Below are positions 48,960 to 61,100 of a stretch of DNA of 64,000 bases, piece after piece. Each line of letters starts with the position of its first letter. The stretch's first letter is position 1. The stretch comes from Cenococcum geophilum 1.58 (lineage: Eukaryota > Ascomycota > Dothideomycetes > Gloniales > Gloniaceae). The notes beneath the pieces are model-generated. The model was not told the DNA's origin, did not search any database, and was given only the letters and a program-made list of their open reading frames with translations. The stretch is from the NCBI GenBank assembly GCA_001692895.1, contig KV748233.1, positions 868,001 to 932,000 on the forward strand, given 5' to 3'. Position numbers and translations under genes: made by a program.

Positions 48960-49045
48960 TAAAACGTGTATTTTGCGTAAATTGCTATTAACTATATCCA
49001 CCTGCCGCAAACCGTAATAACGAGCCCTAAAAAAAAAACCTAATA
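48960..49045. repeat. Right end of D
   Basis: It joins the AT-rich inner part of D at the TAAAA duplication and ends AACGAGCCCT, ten A, CCTAATA. This is the decayed inverse of the left end at 33634. TA follows, then the G2a gag frame. Confidence 0.78.
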
Positions 49046-49047
49046 TA

Positions 49048-52000
49048 AGGAAGATATACTTAAAGACCTTACTACCTACTATAAGGTCCTTAATATAACC
49101 TAGGTCGCAAAGAATAAGCTTAACTATTTCCCCTAGGGCGAGTATAATTACTAGTTTTGGAAGGGAGAGCTTAATAAGCTAATAGTCCGCGCTAAGAAAA
49201 TAGATAAATAGAAAGTAGACTTACTCTAAAAGTTTATCTTTCTAAAGATAGAAAAGCTAGTACTTAGACTTACCTATAAAATCAATAACAGCGACTATAT
49301 AGGTTAGAGTAAGCAGATAGATATATTCGCTAAAAACTTTATAAACTATATATACTAAGCCAACCTTAAGAAGAACGCTAACCACTACCTATCTACCTAA
49401 GCCCCTGCCCCTATATTAACCTTAACCCTAGTAATAACTAGAGAACCTATAGACCTTAATAAAATCTTAGATACGGAGCGTAAGCGCTACTTTAATAATA
49501 GACTATACCTTACCTATAGCCTACCTAGCTACTAAAAAAACGCCTATAACCTTACTAAAATAGTAAACCTAGTCCTAATACTACCCTATTAAATAACGTG
49601 AACTAATAACCGCGGACGCGGCGACTGTAGAGTCTATTATAAACGCGGTAACCGCGGAGCCTATTATAGCCACGGCGGACAACCCCCCCCCTTTAACCCT
49701 ATAGCTTAGTTACTCTAAACTATACCCTATATAGGAGCCTAACCCGTTAATAACGCCTAGTATTAGTAACTCCGCGTTAGCGAATACGAATAGAGCTATA
49801 TTATTAGTAAGGTATTATCTTTTTATACCTTAACTAAGACTAAGACTAATACCGCTAGCTAAATAAACACTAGACCGCCCCGCTAAAATAGCCCAATACC
49901 TTAGTTATTAAAAGGCAGACCCTTAGACTAAGTTACGTTTAAGGGTTTAAACTATATAAGGAGAAAGATAAGAAGATTAGGTCCCTACTACTAAATTAAT
50001 TAATCCTTTCTATTAGTAAGCTGCTATTTAATCTTAGATTAACAAATAGTAATAAGAAATTAATCCTTATTTAAACCCAACTCTCCTTATTATATAACCT
50101 ATACCCCTAAGTTTATATTAATATAATAAGCCTAGTAGACTCTAGTAGTACTATAATAGCATTTACTAACGTAAAGTCTATTATAAGAAAGTATAACGTT
50201 ATAATTAAGAAGCTACTAGTACCTAGGCCACTACGCCTTACAGATAGCATCCTATCTTTGCTTATTATAGACTACTTTACCACCTAAATATTAATCGGCC
50301 TTTATACTAAAGCTATGCTCTTTTTTATTACTAAACTCTCGCCTACTACCCTAATTATCCTAGGTATACCCTAGCTTTAGAAGTATAAGCCCCGTCCTAG
50401 CTTTAGGAAACTTAAAATCCGCTTTAACTTAGACTACTACTCTAGGCACTACCTCCCGTAGGGGATAACTAACGGTAGTAAGGACGCCCTATATAGATAC
50501 TTAGTACTACTAAGCCTAGTGCCTAGGACTATATATAAAGCCCTAATAGTAGAAGATATTCCTAATAAAGAGAAGCCTATATAGCTATAAAGAAATAAAA
50601 TAGTAGAAAACTGGACTACTTTAGTACTTAAGACTAAAATGACGGGCTAGCTAGCCCTACTAAGACTAAGGAAGAAGGTCCGCTTTGCGCCACTACTATT
50701 AAGAATCCAACCCTAACCTAGGCACTATTTAAACCCTAGCCGCTTAGCCCAATACTTAAAACTAAGCTATATGCTATATACGTATACTATAGCTCGCGTT
50801 ATAGGAAGGACTGGCTATAAAACTATTAAAACCCAAATAATAGAAACTGCGCCACTATAACGCCTAACCTTATACTTATCTCCCGCGCGTACTATATAGG
50901 GCCGCCGCCTTATTTCCGCCCCCCTAGGCTAACTAAGCTATATTAGCCTAGCTATAGCACTAGAGAACTAGATATACCCTAATCTGGATAATATTAAATA
51001 TACTTATACTATTAATTTTACCCAGTTTTATAAATAAAAAGATATAAAGGTAATAAGGATCTATATAGCGGAGCTAGTAAAACTAGTTAAATAAAATAAG
51101 CACTAATAGCTGCTTAAAGAGCTGCCTATAGGCCTAATAAAAGTACTAAACCTATTAAAAAGGTCTTTCCGCTAGCTAATAGAAGGCAACTATACAATAA
51201 AGGAAGCCTGTAAAGTGCTCCCCCCCTATTTTTATAACTTCCTTAAAATAAATCTAAAAACTAAACCCGAGCTTTTATATCGGAAGATAGTTAATACCAA
51301 TATTAAAAATTTCCTAAAAGGTAAACTAGGATTAACCTATAAACATATTTTATAACGCTTACTAAAGGAGTTTTATAAATATATTAAGCACTTCTTCTCT
51401 AAAAATGTAGATAAGCTGCCCCCTTACTAACTATAGGACTATAAAATTAAGATTATCCCTAGAAACTAGGCCCTATACTATAAAAATAGACTACTTTTAC
51501 CTACTAAACTTAGGTATATAAAGAAGTGGATTAATAAGATACTAGATAAGGGTTTTATACGTAAATTAACCTTACTAGCTATTATACTACTCCTTTTTAC
51601 TACTAAGCCTAGCGGTAGTGTATAAATCTATTATAACTACTAAGGCCTAAACATAGTTACTATTAAGAATTAGTACCCACTACTACTAATTTATAAGACA
51701 CTTAACGCACTTTATAATGCTAAGTACTTTACTAAACTTAATATAATTACTACATTTAACCAGATCCGGATTATAAAGGGCTATAAGTAGTTTATAGCAT
51801 TTATTACCCAGTTCGGACTCTATAAGATGCTAGTTATACTATTTAGCCTTTATAATACACCCGCTATATTTTAGAATTATATTAACTATGTTTTATATAA
51901 CACCCTTAATAACTACTATACTGCCTACTTTAACGACGTCCTTTTCTTTTCTAAAATACGCGCTAAGTATACTAAGTATATAAATTAAGTTATTTAAAGA

Positions 52001-54460
52001 CTTGGTAATGCTAGACTTTAAATTAATATTAATAAGTCTAAGTTCTACTCTACTAAAACAAAATACCTTAGCTTAATTATCTTAACTAATAGTATAACTA
52101 TAGACCCTAAGAAGGTATAGGCCTTATAGAAATAGAAGGACCTAACATTAATTAAAGAACTATAATAATTTCTTGGCTTCGCGAACTTCTACTAATAATT
52201 TATCTAAGACTACTCTGCTATCGCTATACCTATAATAAAACTCCTAAAAAAGGATATTAGATGGCTATAGGAACTAAAATAAGCTAAATTGTTTAAGGCC
52301 CTTAAGGGAGCCTTTACTTTAGTACTAGTATTAGCATACTATAACTATATAAAGAAAACAGTGGTAAAGATAAATATATTAAATTAGGCTTCTAGTGGAG
52401 TCCTTTCCTAGTATAATAATAACGGAAAATTAAAACTGGTTGTATTCTTTTCTATAAAGTACTCTACGCTAGAGTATAACTATAAGATCTATAATAAAGA
52501 ACTTTTAGCTATTATTAAGGCTTTAGAGGAATAGTGTTCTAAGCTATAAGAGACTAAGAAGCTGTTTAAAATTATTACTAACTATAAAAACCTATAGACG
52601 TTTATAACTACTAAGCAGCTAAATTAGCGCTAAGTCTAGTAGGTAGAGTTTCTTTTATAGTTTAACTTTATAATTATATATAGACCTAGTAGTAAAGCCA
52701 CGCTCCCTAACGCCCTAAGCTAGCTATTAGGAATAAGGCCTAAGGACGCTAATAATAAACGCCTCCGCTACTAAGCCTAAGTTATTATACCGCCCTAAAA
52801 AGTTAACCCTATAATCTTAGAAGAATTACTATATAAGTCCTATAATTATAACAATATAGAGTTTATAGCCGCTTTAGACCCTAAAATAGCTAAAAGGTTA
52901 TTAAATAAGTTAACTTAGCTAGGATACTAGGAGAACAAACTCGTAAGAGATATAGTAGCGGCCCTATATAATTAAAAAGCTTGCTATTAGCTAAAGAAAA
53001 TTAGGAAATTACTTTGTTATAATAAGTTAGAATATAGTATTATTAANANATANATCTACTTNNNCTAATATCTNTTNATCCCTAANNCCNTANACCTCNN
53101 CNTAGAAGTTANCTATNNCTNTTATAGTAGCGGCCCCGCTAGTTACCCTAGCTAGGTTAAAACTCTTAACCTTTTAAACCAAATATACTGGTAGCTAGGA
53201 ATCTCCTAGCTTATAGCTACCTTTATTAAAAACTATACCCTATACTTTCGCACTAAGACCCCCTATTCTACCCTACTTGGTTTTTTAAAGCTACTAAAAT
53301 TACCTACCCGCCCGTAAACTAATATCTTAATTAACTATATTATAACGCTGCCAGTATACTAACGCTATGGTAAGGCATATAAATATATCCTTATTATTAT
53401 AGACCTCCTAACTAAAATATAATACCTTATTTTAGTAATAGGACTCTTAATAAAGGAGCTAGTTAATAGCTTTATTAATAATATATATAAGCTCTATAGT
53501 GTACTAAGCATAATTATCTCTAATCGCGGTATATAATTTATTAGCAACTTTTAGCAATAACTAAGTAAACGCCTTAAGATAATCTTGTAATTAAGCTTAG
53601 CCTAGCACCTAAAAATAGACGGCTAAACTAAAATTATTAACACTGCCGTAAATAAATACCTTTATGCTTTTATTAGCTTTATATAGGATAACTAGGTTAA
53701 CTACCTATTACTTATTAAGTTTGCTACGAATAACTAAGTTAATAAGAGTATAGGCATCTCCCTATTCTTTATAAACTATAGCTTTAACCCTTACCTTAAA
53801 ATTAAGCCTGCTAGCCCCTGCCTATTAATACTATTAGCATAAGCAAAGAAGGAGTTTTTTTGTGTAGACTTTATAGCTAACCGCTTTAAGCGGATATTAA
53901 TACAGCTTAAGGCCCTAGCCTAGATTTTATAGTAACGCTATAAAGATAATATTAATATCTATAGGGATAAGAGCGTATTATTCTATAAAGGCGATATAGT
54001 TATAGTTAGCTTAGAAAATATAAAGATAAATAGACTTAAAAAGAAATAGGATAATAAATAAAACGGCCTATACCCCGTACTCGCAGTATATTAAAAGGTA
54101 GTTATAGTAGACCTTTTAAACCATATCTAAGTAAATAAATCCTTTTATATATCTAAGGTCCGCCTCTAGGCTACTAAAGAGATCTCTAGCTAAGTAAATA
54201 TTAATACTATAGAGCGCTATAATATATAAGAATAAGTAGTAGAGAGAGATAATAACGGCAATATAGAAGATAAATGGGAGTTTAAGAAAATCCTTAATAT
54301 ATATAATAAAGACCCCTAGGGCCTAACTTATAAGATTAAATAGAAATATTATAAGGATATAACCTAGCAGCTAGAGGAAGACCTAAAGGATTATAAATAA
54401 GCTATATAGCGCTTTTATAAGTAATACCCTAAAAAGCTAAGACTTTTAGACTAGGTATAA
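49048..54460 (+). pseudogene. gag-pol: G2a gag-pol, second piece
   Basis: It continues gag from the codon where D broke it. The zinc knuckle at 49506 reads Y-L-T-Y, no cysteines left. The C-run at 49683-49691 has nine C against ten in G2b, which shifts the frame by one base before pol. The reverse-transcriptase box reads YFND at 51926 (first Asp lost, second kept). RNase H, integrase and chromodomain follow as in G2b, with the stop equivalent at 54458. About 20 ambiguous bases lie at 53047-53120. Confidence 0.88.
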
Positions 54461-54811
54461 AATAAGGAAAAGTTACGCTAAGGTTACAGCCGACCACCGT
54501 ATTAAAATTTATGGTGGTTAAGATGTTATAGAACTTTAACCAGCGGTTAAAGTTATCTAATTAGCTAAATTCTTACTAAAAAAACGCCACGCAGATTAAT
54601 TTAGGTAGTAGTATAAAGTTCTACTAACCTTACTTACTAAACTAACTAATTAGGATTTTCTATACCTAGTATAAAAAATCGCTATTAGCTTAGTTAAGGG
54701 CGGTAAATAGAACTAATATCTTTATGGTAAAAAATAGGCAACCCTATATACTGCCTATTTTTAAGTTATTTATTTAGTTTAGGCACTAAACTATTTAGGA
54801 AAGAGAAGTAC
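54461..54811 (+). other. G2a 3' untranslated region
   Basis: It has the same palindromes and terminal hairpin (near 54732-54765) as G2b, but with only six A before the hairpin. A purine-rich stretch, AGGAAAGAGAAG, precedes the LTR. No gene. Confidence 0.75.
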
Positions 54812-54998
54812 TGTTATAGCACTAACCTAACGTATACTATTTTATACTATCTTATACTGTTTTCTACTATTAGCTAGCCTACTACTAGTGACTTAGCGGC
54901 CGGCCCTACTATTTATATATAATACCCCCTTTCTACCTTCTTCCCCTCTTTATACTATAACGTAGTTATTTAGTCTACTTTATTATAGCACTGTAACA
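54812..54998 (+). repeat. G2a 3' LTR
   Basis: It is 187 bp, TGTTATAGCAC to CTGTAACA, pairing with 24756-24942 and followed by GTATC and then at once by the CoC LTR. Confidence 0.92.
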
Positions 54999-55003
54999 GT
55001 ATC

Positions 55004-55275
55004 TATATAATTATAGCACCTATTATACTAACCGCGTGCTTACGCGTTCGGTACACTAACTACGCGTTTACGCGTTTAGTGTACTAACCACCCGCTTACG
55101 TATCTAGTGCACTCCTAAAGCACTAACTAATTAGGGGGAGGTCGTATTAGTATATAGATTACGTAGTCTGCTTTAATACAAGAGACAGTCACCACTATCC
55201 TAAAGAGTATATAATACTATACGTATTTCGTGCCCTGGGATACAACTTACTCGTGCTATTAAGTTAATATAAACA
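55004..55275 (+). repeat. CoC 5' LTR
   Basis: It is 272 bp, TATATAATTA (ancestral TGTATAATTA) to ATAAACA, followed by CTAATTAGTGAGCGCG, the conserved post-LTR sequence, and a leader with the 75-bp repeats up to 55777. Confidence 0.9.
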
Positions 55276-55777
55276 CTAATTAGTGAGCGCGTACAGATTA
55301 GTAATCACTTAATACCTCCTACTAAGAGATACACGACAGCAACTACCTGTTTAGACTCCTAGTACAACCTACTAAAAGGTTAGAAGTTGGGAATTACGGA
55401 CCTATTACCAACTCTATATACTTATTTAAGTTTTAATACAGTTTACTAGAAGTTTATAAACGCGAATATAGACCTTTATAGAACCCCCCTATCCTTAAAC
55501 CTCAAACCCCTATTCTTACTACACCCTCTTTTAATACCTTTGACGTCTTTTTAGACTCCTTACGGAGACCCCTTACCCTTTTATGAACCGTTACGGACCC
55601 GTTAATCACTTTTACGGACCGTTATAGAGACCTCTTACCCCTCTGCAAACCACTACGGACCTATTAAGACCCCTTATAAAGACCTTTTACCCTCCTACAA
55701 ACCTTTACAGACCTATTAACCGATTTTACAGACCCTTATAAGACCTCTTCCGCCCACTACGCACCATACTATATAGT

Positions 55778-57391
55778 ATAGCAGATATTAGTAAGCAAGT
55801 TAATAAAGGTTAAAAAAAAGTAGAGGTAGGGAGTTAACCTTACGTCTATAGCTGATATTAACAACTATATTAAATTTAAAACCCTTAAGTACGGATACTT
55901 TAAGCTTATAAACGTCGACCTATAGGAGCAATACTAGGAAGACTATATAGACTTTATGGAAGCTATCTTTAAGGTATATAACCCTACTACCATCCGTAAT
56001 TTACGGACCCTCTTACATAACTAAGGTGTATAGGTTAAAAAAACAAATAAGTCACTATTATATAGTCCTTATATAACATAATATATAAGAAGGACTAAAC
56101 GGAATAGACTAAAGAGGAAATCCTAGACTAGTTTTAAGAAACTAAGGAACTCTTTACTTTTTCTAAACTTAATATAATCGCTAGCCTTATACCTAACCCT
56201 CTTAACCAAATTTATCCTATAAACCTAAGCAGTTTTAGAATTAATCTTACTAGCTAAAGTACACCTAGTACTTAAGCTATAGACTATAATACCCCTATAA
56301 CCTAAAATACGGACCGTAATACCTCTGCAAACTAAAATATAGACTAAATTACCCCTATTATTTAAGTTACAAATCCGCAAGCTATATATCCGCAAGCTAT
56401 ATATCCGTAAGCTATATATCCGCAAGTTACAGATCCATAAGTTATAGATCCGTAATCTACCTAACTAAAGACCTATAGTAAGGAACTAGCTAACCTAGCT
56501 AAGCTCTATACCAATAAATCTAAGTACAGCGGTAAAAATAATAATTTTAACTTTAAACTAACTATCTTTACGGACCTTTACTAGAAGGCTAATATTCCTA
56601 AATAAGAGTTTAGCTAAGCCTACTCTACTATACTACGCGGCCTAGCACTTAACTATTACTACACTAACCTTAAGAGCAACCTTCTTGGTGTTCCCTTTAA
56701 TAAGCTATATAAAGCTATACGCAACTACTTTAAAGGACCGGAATATAAGCGTAATATCCTTACTTAATAGAATGCGACTAAGCTATAGACCGTAATAGAT
56801 AAGAACACTAAAAAATTAACTATAAAGTGCCTACAAATCCTTATTAAAGACCTCCGCCACCTATAGTACGGTCTTAATATTAAGCTTTAAACAGACGACT
56901 TCCTGCATAATAAACTTATTACGGCCTACTAGGAAGTAGAGCCCTATAAATACGCCTACTATAAGCCTATAGATACCTTAGCTGGCCTTATTAATAATCT
57001 ACGCTCCTCTATTATAATATATAAAGTCTTAAACCCACTAGGTAGCACTTAAGCCTTTATTATAGATATTTAATATCTATAAATAGACTTAAACGTCTAC
57101 TTTACGGACCACCGCTACCGCTAGCAGCACTTATACTGACCAAGTCCTACCCATAACCCCTATAGCAACCCCTGTATAAAAACATACCCCCGCAAATAAA
57201 CCAGCCAGAAGTGCTTTATGTGCGGTAAAAAAGGATATTAGTCTATAAGGTATACCCAAAAAGAATATAACAAGTCCAGAAAGAGACTTAATAGCCGTAT
57301 TAACCAGTTCATTTTGGAATACGAAGAAAAGGAAGTAAAAGAGCCCCCTAATAAGCTAATAAAAGCCCTTATAATTGACTTTAACTTAAAC
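55778..57391 (+). pseudogene. gag: CoC gag, first piece
   Basis: The start codon is ATA instead of ATG, followed by the ADISKQVN residues of the family. The gag hinge holds tandem ATCCGCAAGCTATAT-type units at about 56370-56450. The zinc knuckle near 57210 reads K-C-F-M-C-G-K-K-G-Y. It is interrupted by CoD after 57391. Confidence 0.88.
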
Positions 57392-57659
57392 TGTATAATT
57401 ACAGCACCTGTCGTACCAACCGCGTGCTTACGCGTTCGGTACGCCGAGTACGCGTTTACGCGTTTGGTGCACCAACCACCCGCTTACGCGTCTGGTGCAC
57501 TTCTGAAGCACTAACTAATTAGGGGGGAGGCGCATCAGTATATAGACTACGTAGTCTGCTTCATACAATCGACAGTCACCATCTAAATAAGCATACGATA
57601 CTACATGTATTTCGTGCCCGTGGATACGACTCACTTATGCTATTAAGTTAGTACGAACA
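57392..57659 (+). repeat. CoD 5' LTR
   Basis: It is 268 bp, TGTATAATTA to ACGAACA. It preserves the ACGCGTT/GGTGCAC repeat block best of all copies. The leader follows to 58111, with the 75-bp repeats at about 57950-58080. Confidence 0.93.
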
Positions 57660-58111
57660 CTGATTAGTAAGCGCGCATAGATCAGCAATCACTTAATACC
57701 TCCCCCCAAGCGATACACACGATAGCGACCACCCGTTTAGACTCCTAGTACGACATACTAGAAGGTCGGAAGTTAGGGATTACGGACTTATCTCTAACTC
57801 TATATACTTATTTAAGTCTTAGTATGGTTTATTAGAAGTTATAGACGCGAATATAGACCTATACGGAACCCCTATCCTTAACCTCTTCGAACCTTAAACC
57901 CCTATTCCTACTACACCCTCTTTTAACACCTCCGACGTCTTTTTAGACCCCTTACAGAGACCCCCTACCCTTCTGCGAACCGTTATAGACCTGTTAATTA
58001 CCTTTACGGACCGTTACGGAGACCTCTTACCCTTCTACAAACCACCACGGACCCGCTAACCGCCTTTACGGACCCTATAAGACCTCTACCACCCGCCACG
58101 TACTACACAGT

Positions 58112-61100
58112 ATGGCAGACATTAGCAAGCAAGTTAGCGAAGGTTAAAAGAAGTAGAAATAAGGCGTCAACGTTACGTCTATAAACAACGTTAACGACTA
58201 CATTAGCTTTAAAATCCTTAAATATAGACACTTTAAGCTTATAAATAACGACCTATAGGAGCAATATAAGGAAGACTTTACGGACTTTACGGAAGCCATT
58301 TTTAAGGCTTGCAACCCTACTACCATCTATAACCTACGAACCCTTTTACGTTACTAAGGCGTATAGGTTAAAAGGGACAAATAAGTTACTGTTGCACGGT
58401 CTCTATATAATACACTACGTGAGGAGGACCAAACGGAATAGACTAAGGAGTAGATCTTAGATTATATTAAAACCAGCAACCTCTTTACCTCCTTTAAACT
58501 TAACAGAATCTCTGGCCTTATAGCTGACCTATTTAACCAAATTTATTCCACAAACCTAAGTGGCATTAGAATTAATCTTACTAGCTAAAGTATACCTAAT
58601 ACTTAAGTTACGGACCACAATACCCCCGTAACCCAAATTACGGACTATAATACCCCTATAAACTAAAATACGGACTAAATTACCCCCGTTGTTTAAGTCA
58701 TAGATCTATAAGCCATATATCCGCAAGCCATAGATCCGTAAGTTACAGATCCGCAACCCACCTAAGTAAAGACCTACGGCAAGGAGCTAGCTAACCTGGC
58801 TAAGCTCTATACCGACGAATCTAAGTACAGCAGTGAAAACGATAACTTTGACTTTAAACTCACTATCTTTACGGACCTCTGTTAGAAGGCTGATATTCCC
58901 AAATAGGAATTTAGCTAAGCCTACTCCACTATACTGCGCGGCCTAGCACTTAACCACTACTACACCAACCTTAAGAGTAACCCCTTTGGTGTCCCCTTTG
59001 ATAAGCTATACAAAGCTACCCGTAACTACTTTAAAGGACCAGAATATAGACGTAATATCCTTACCTAATAGAATGCGACCAAGCTACGGACCGTAATCGA
59101 CAAAAACACTAAAAAATTGACTATAGAGTGCCTGCAAATTCTTATTAAAGACCTCCGGCACCTATAGCACGGCCTTAACACTAAGCTTTAAATAGACGAC
59201 TTCCTGTATAATAAACTTATTACAGCCTGCCAGGAAGTAGAGCCCTATAAGTACGCCTGCTACAAGCCTATAGATACCTTAGCTGGCCTCATTAATGACC
59301 TACGCTCCTCTATTATAACATATAAAGTCTTAAACCCACTAGGCAGCACTTAAGCCTTTATTGCGGATATTTAATATCCGCAAACAGACTTAGACGTCTA
59401 CTTTACGGACCGCCGCTACCGCCAGTAGCACCCGTACCGACTAAGTCCCACCTATAACCCCTATAGCAACCCCCGTATAAAAATATACCCCCATAGATAA
59501 ACCAACCAGAAGTACTTCGTGTGCGGTAAGGAAGAATATTGGTCTATAAGGTATACCTAGGAAGAACGTAACAAGTCTAGGAAGAGACTTAATAGCCGTA
59601 TTAACCAGTTCATTTTGGAATATAAAAAAGAGAAAGTAGAAGAGCCCCCTGATAAGTTAATAGAAGCCCTTATAATTAACTTTAACTTAGACGCTTAGGA
59701 ATAAGAGACTTTAGAGATATTCCTAACCACTTTTAGACCTTTTACGGATAGCTAAGCCTTTAATATTACGACCGTATTAGCCGACCGTTCCTTTATACAC
59801 TTAGTTGCGCCTAAAAACTATCCCGTAAGTACCCCTATTACGGATGTTATAGATTATAAGTAGGACCTATTTGTATATATTACTACAGAACGCTATACCC
59901 CTAAGGAATTCTATAGTGTTATAATTAATACAGGTGCCTCTAAGAAGTCTACCGCAGGCTACGGACAATACCTCGTATATAGGACTACTACAAATAACAA
60001 TACGGATATTAATATTACGTAAACTGGGGCTGTAAACGTCTAATTCAGCATTAGCTCAACCGCATTAATTAGATTAGTTAAAGTTAAGACTCTAATTAGC
60101 CTAGTTAACTTCTACGTAGTAAAAGCGGACACCCCCTTCCTACTCTATCTTGCAGACATAGATAGGTTATAGGTTTACTATAATAATATTACGGACACCT
60201 TAATCGGCCCCGTAACTGCCCTAGGAAGCAAGCATATTACCCTACCAATTATACGACGATTTAGACACCCGTTCCTTATATAGGGAGAGACTTTATAGAC
60301 CTATATTTAGGAATCTTTTAACTATAACCCATACTACCTTACCAGTACGGAGATTAACCATCTACACCGCCGTTTCGGCCACCTATTAGCCGAAAAGCTA
60401 TATAGAGTCCTTAAACGCTCTGGACACGACAACGTTAACAGGAAGGCAGTTAATTACCTAACTAAATACTGCTCCTTTTGCCAGAAATACGGACGTTCCC
60501 TAGGCCGATTCAAGTTCACCCTTTATAAGGACCTTAACTTTAACCACTTAGTGTATGTAGACATTATATATATTAACGGCAGCCTAGTATTATATATAAT
60601 TGACGAGGTAACCCGCTACTAAGCCGCCCGTTGGTTGTAAAATATATCCGCAAAGTATACTTAGGATATTTTACGGACCTACTAAATTGACACGTACGTT
60701 AAACCTCCTGAGTATATTACCTACGACGCCGGTAGGAACTTTATTAGCAAGGAATTCTAGTAGTATGCTACGGCCATAGCTATATTAATAAAAGCTGTTC
60801 CAGTTAAGGCGCATTAGTCTATTAGGCTTATTAAGCGAGCTTACCTAGCTCTACGGAGAGCTTATTAGATTATTATAGACGAGTATAAGGACATCTAAAA
60901 GGACCTAGCTTTACAGATGGCCGTAAAAGCCGTTAATAATACCGCTAGCCCTAACGGACTAGTACCTACTCTCTTGGTTTACGGAGCCTACCTAAGGATA
61001 AGCAACCTAGGCCTCCCTGCCCCGTCTATTACGGAATAAGCAGCTATAATACAGAAGGCAATAACTGAAATAGTTAAGCTACGGGCTAAGCAAGCTATTA

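Larger units (their letters stand above)
33634..49045. mobile_element. D: TA-duplicating inverted-repeat element, split by G2b
   Basis: Without G2b it is about 2.1 kb: 33634-35690 plus 48960-49045. The left end CATCAGGAA, then a T-run and GGGCGCGTTGTTG, matches the reverse complement of the right end (CCTAATA preceded by an A-run and AACGAGCCC) over roughly 33 bp. TA is duplicated at 33632-33633 and 49046-49047, and removing D rejoins the G2a gag codons. A TA target is typical of Tc1/mariner-type DNA transposons. No transposase is visible, so it is probably non-autonomous. Its interior is a fold-back and three minisatellites. Confidence 0.8.
24756..54998 (+). mobile_element. G2a: chromodomain Ty3/Gypsy element split by C3 and D
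   Basis: The two 187-bp LTRs are 24756-24942 and 54812-54998. The target duplication is ATATC (24751-24755) and GTATC (54999-55003). Removing C3 and D leaves an element of about 6.9 kb like G2b. The right duplication abuts the LTR of CoC at 55004 directly, so the insertion lies exactly at the C1/CoC boundary. Confidence 0.92.
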
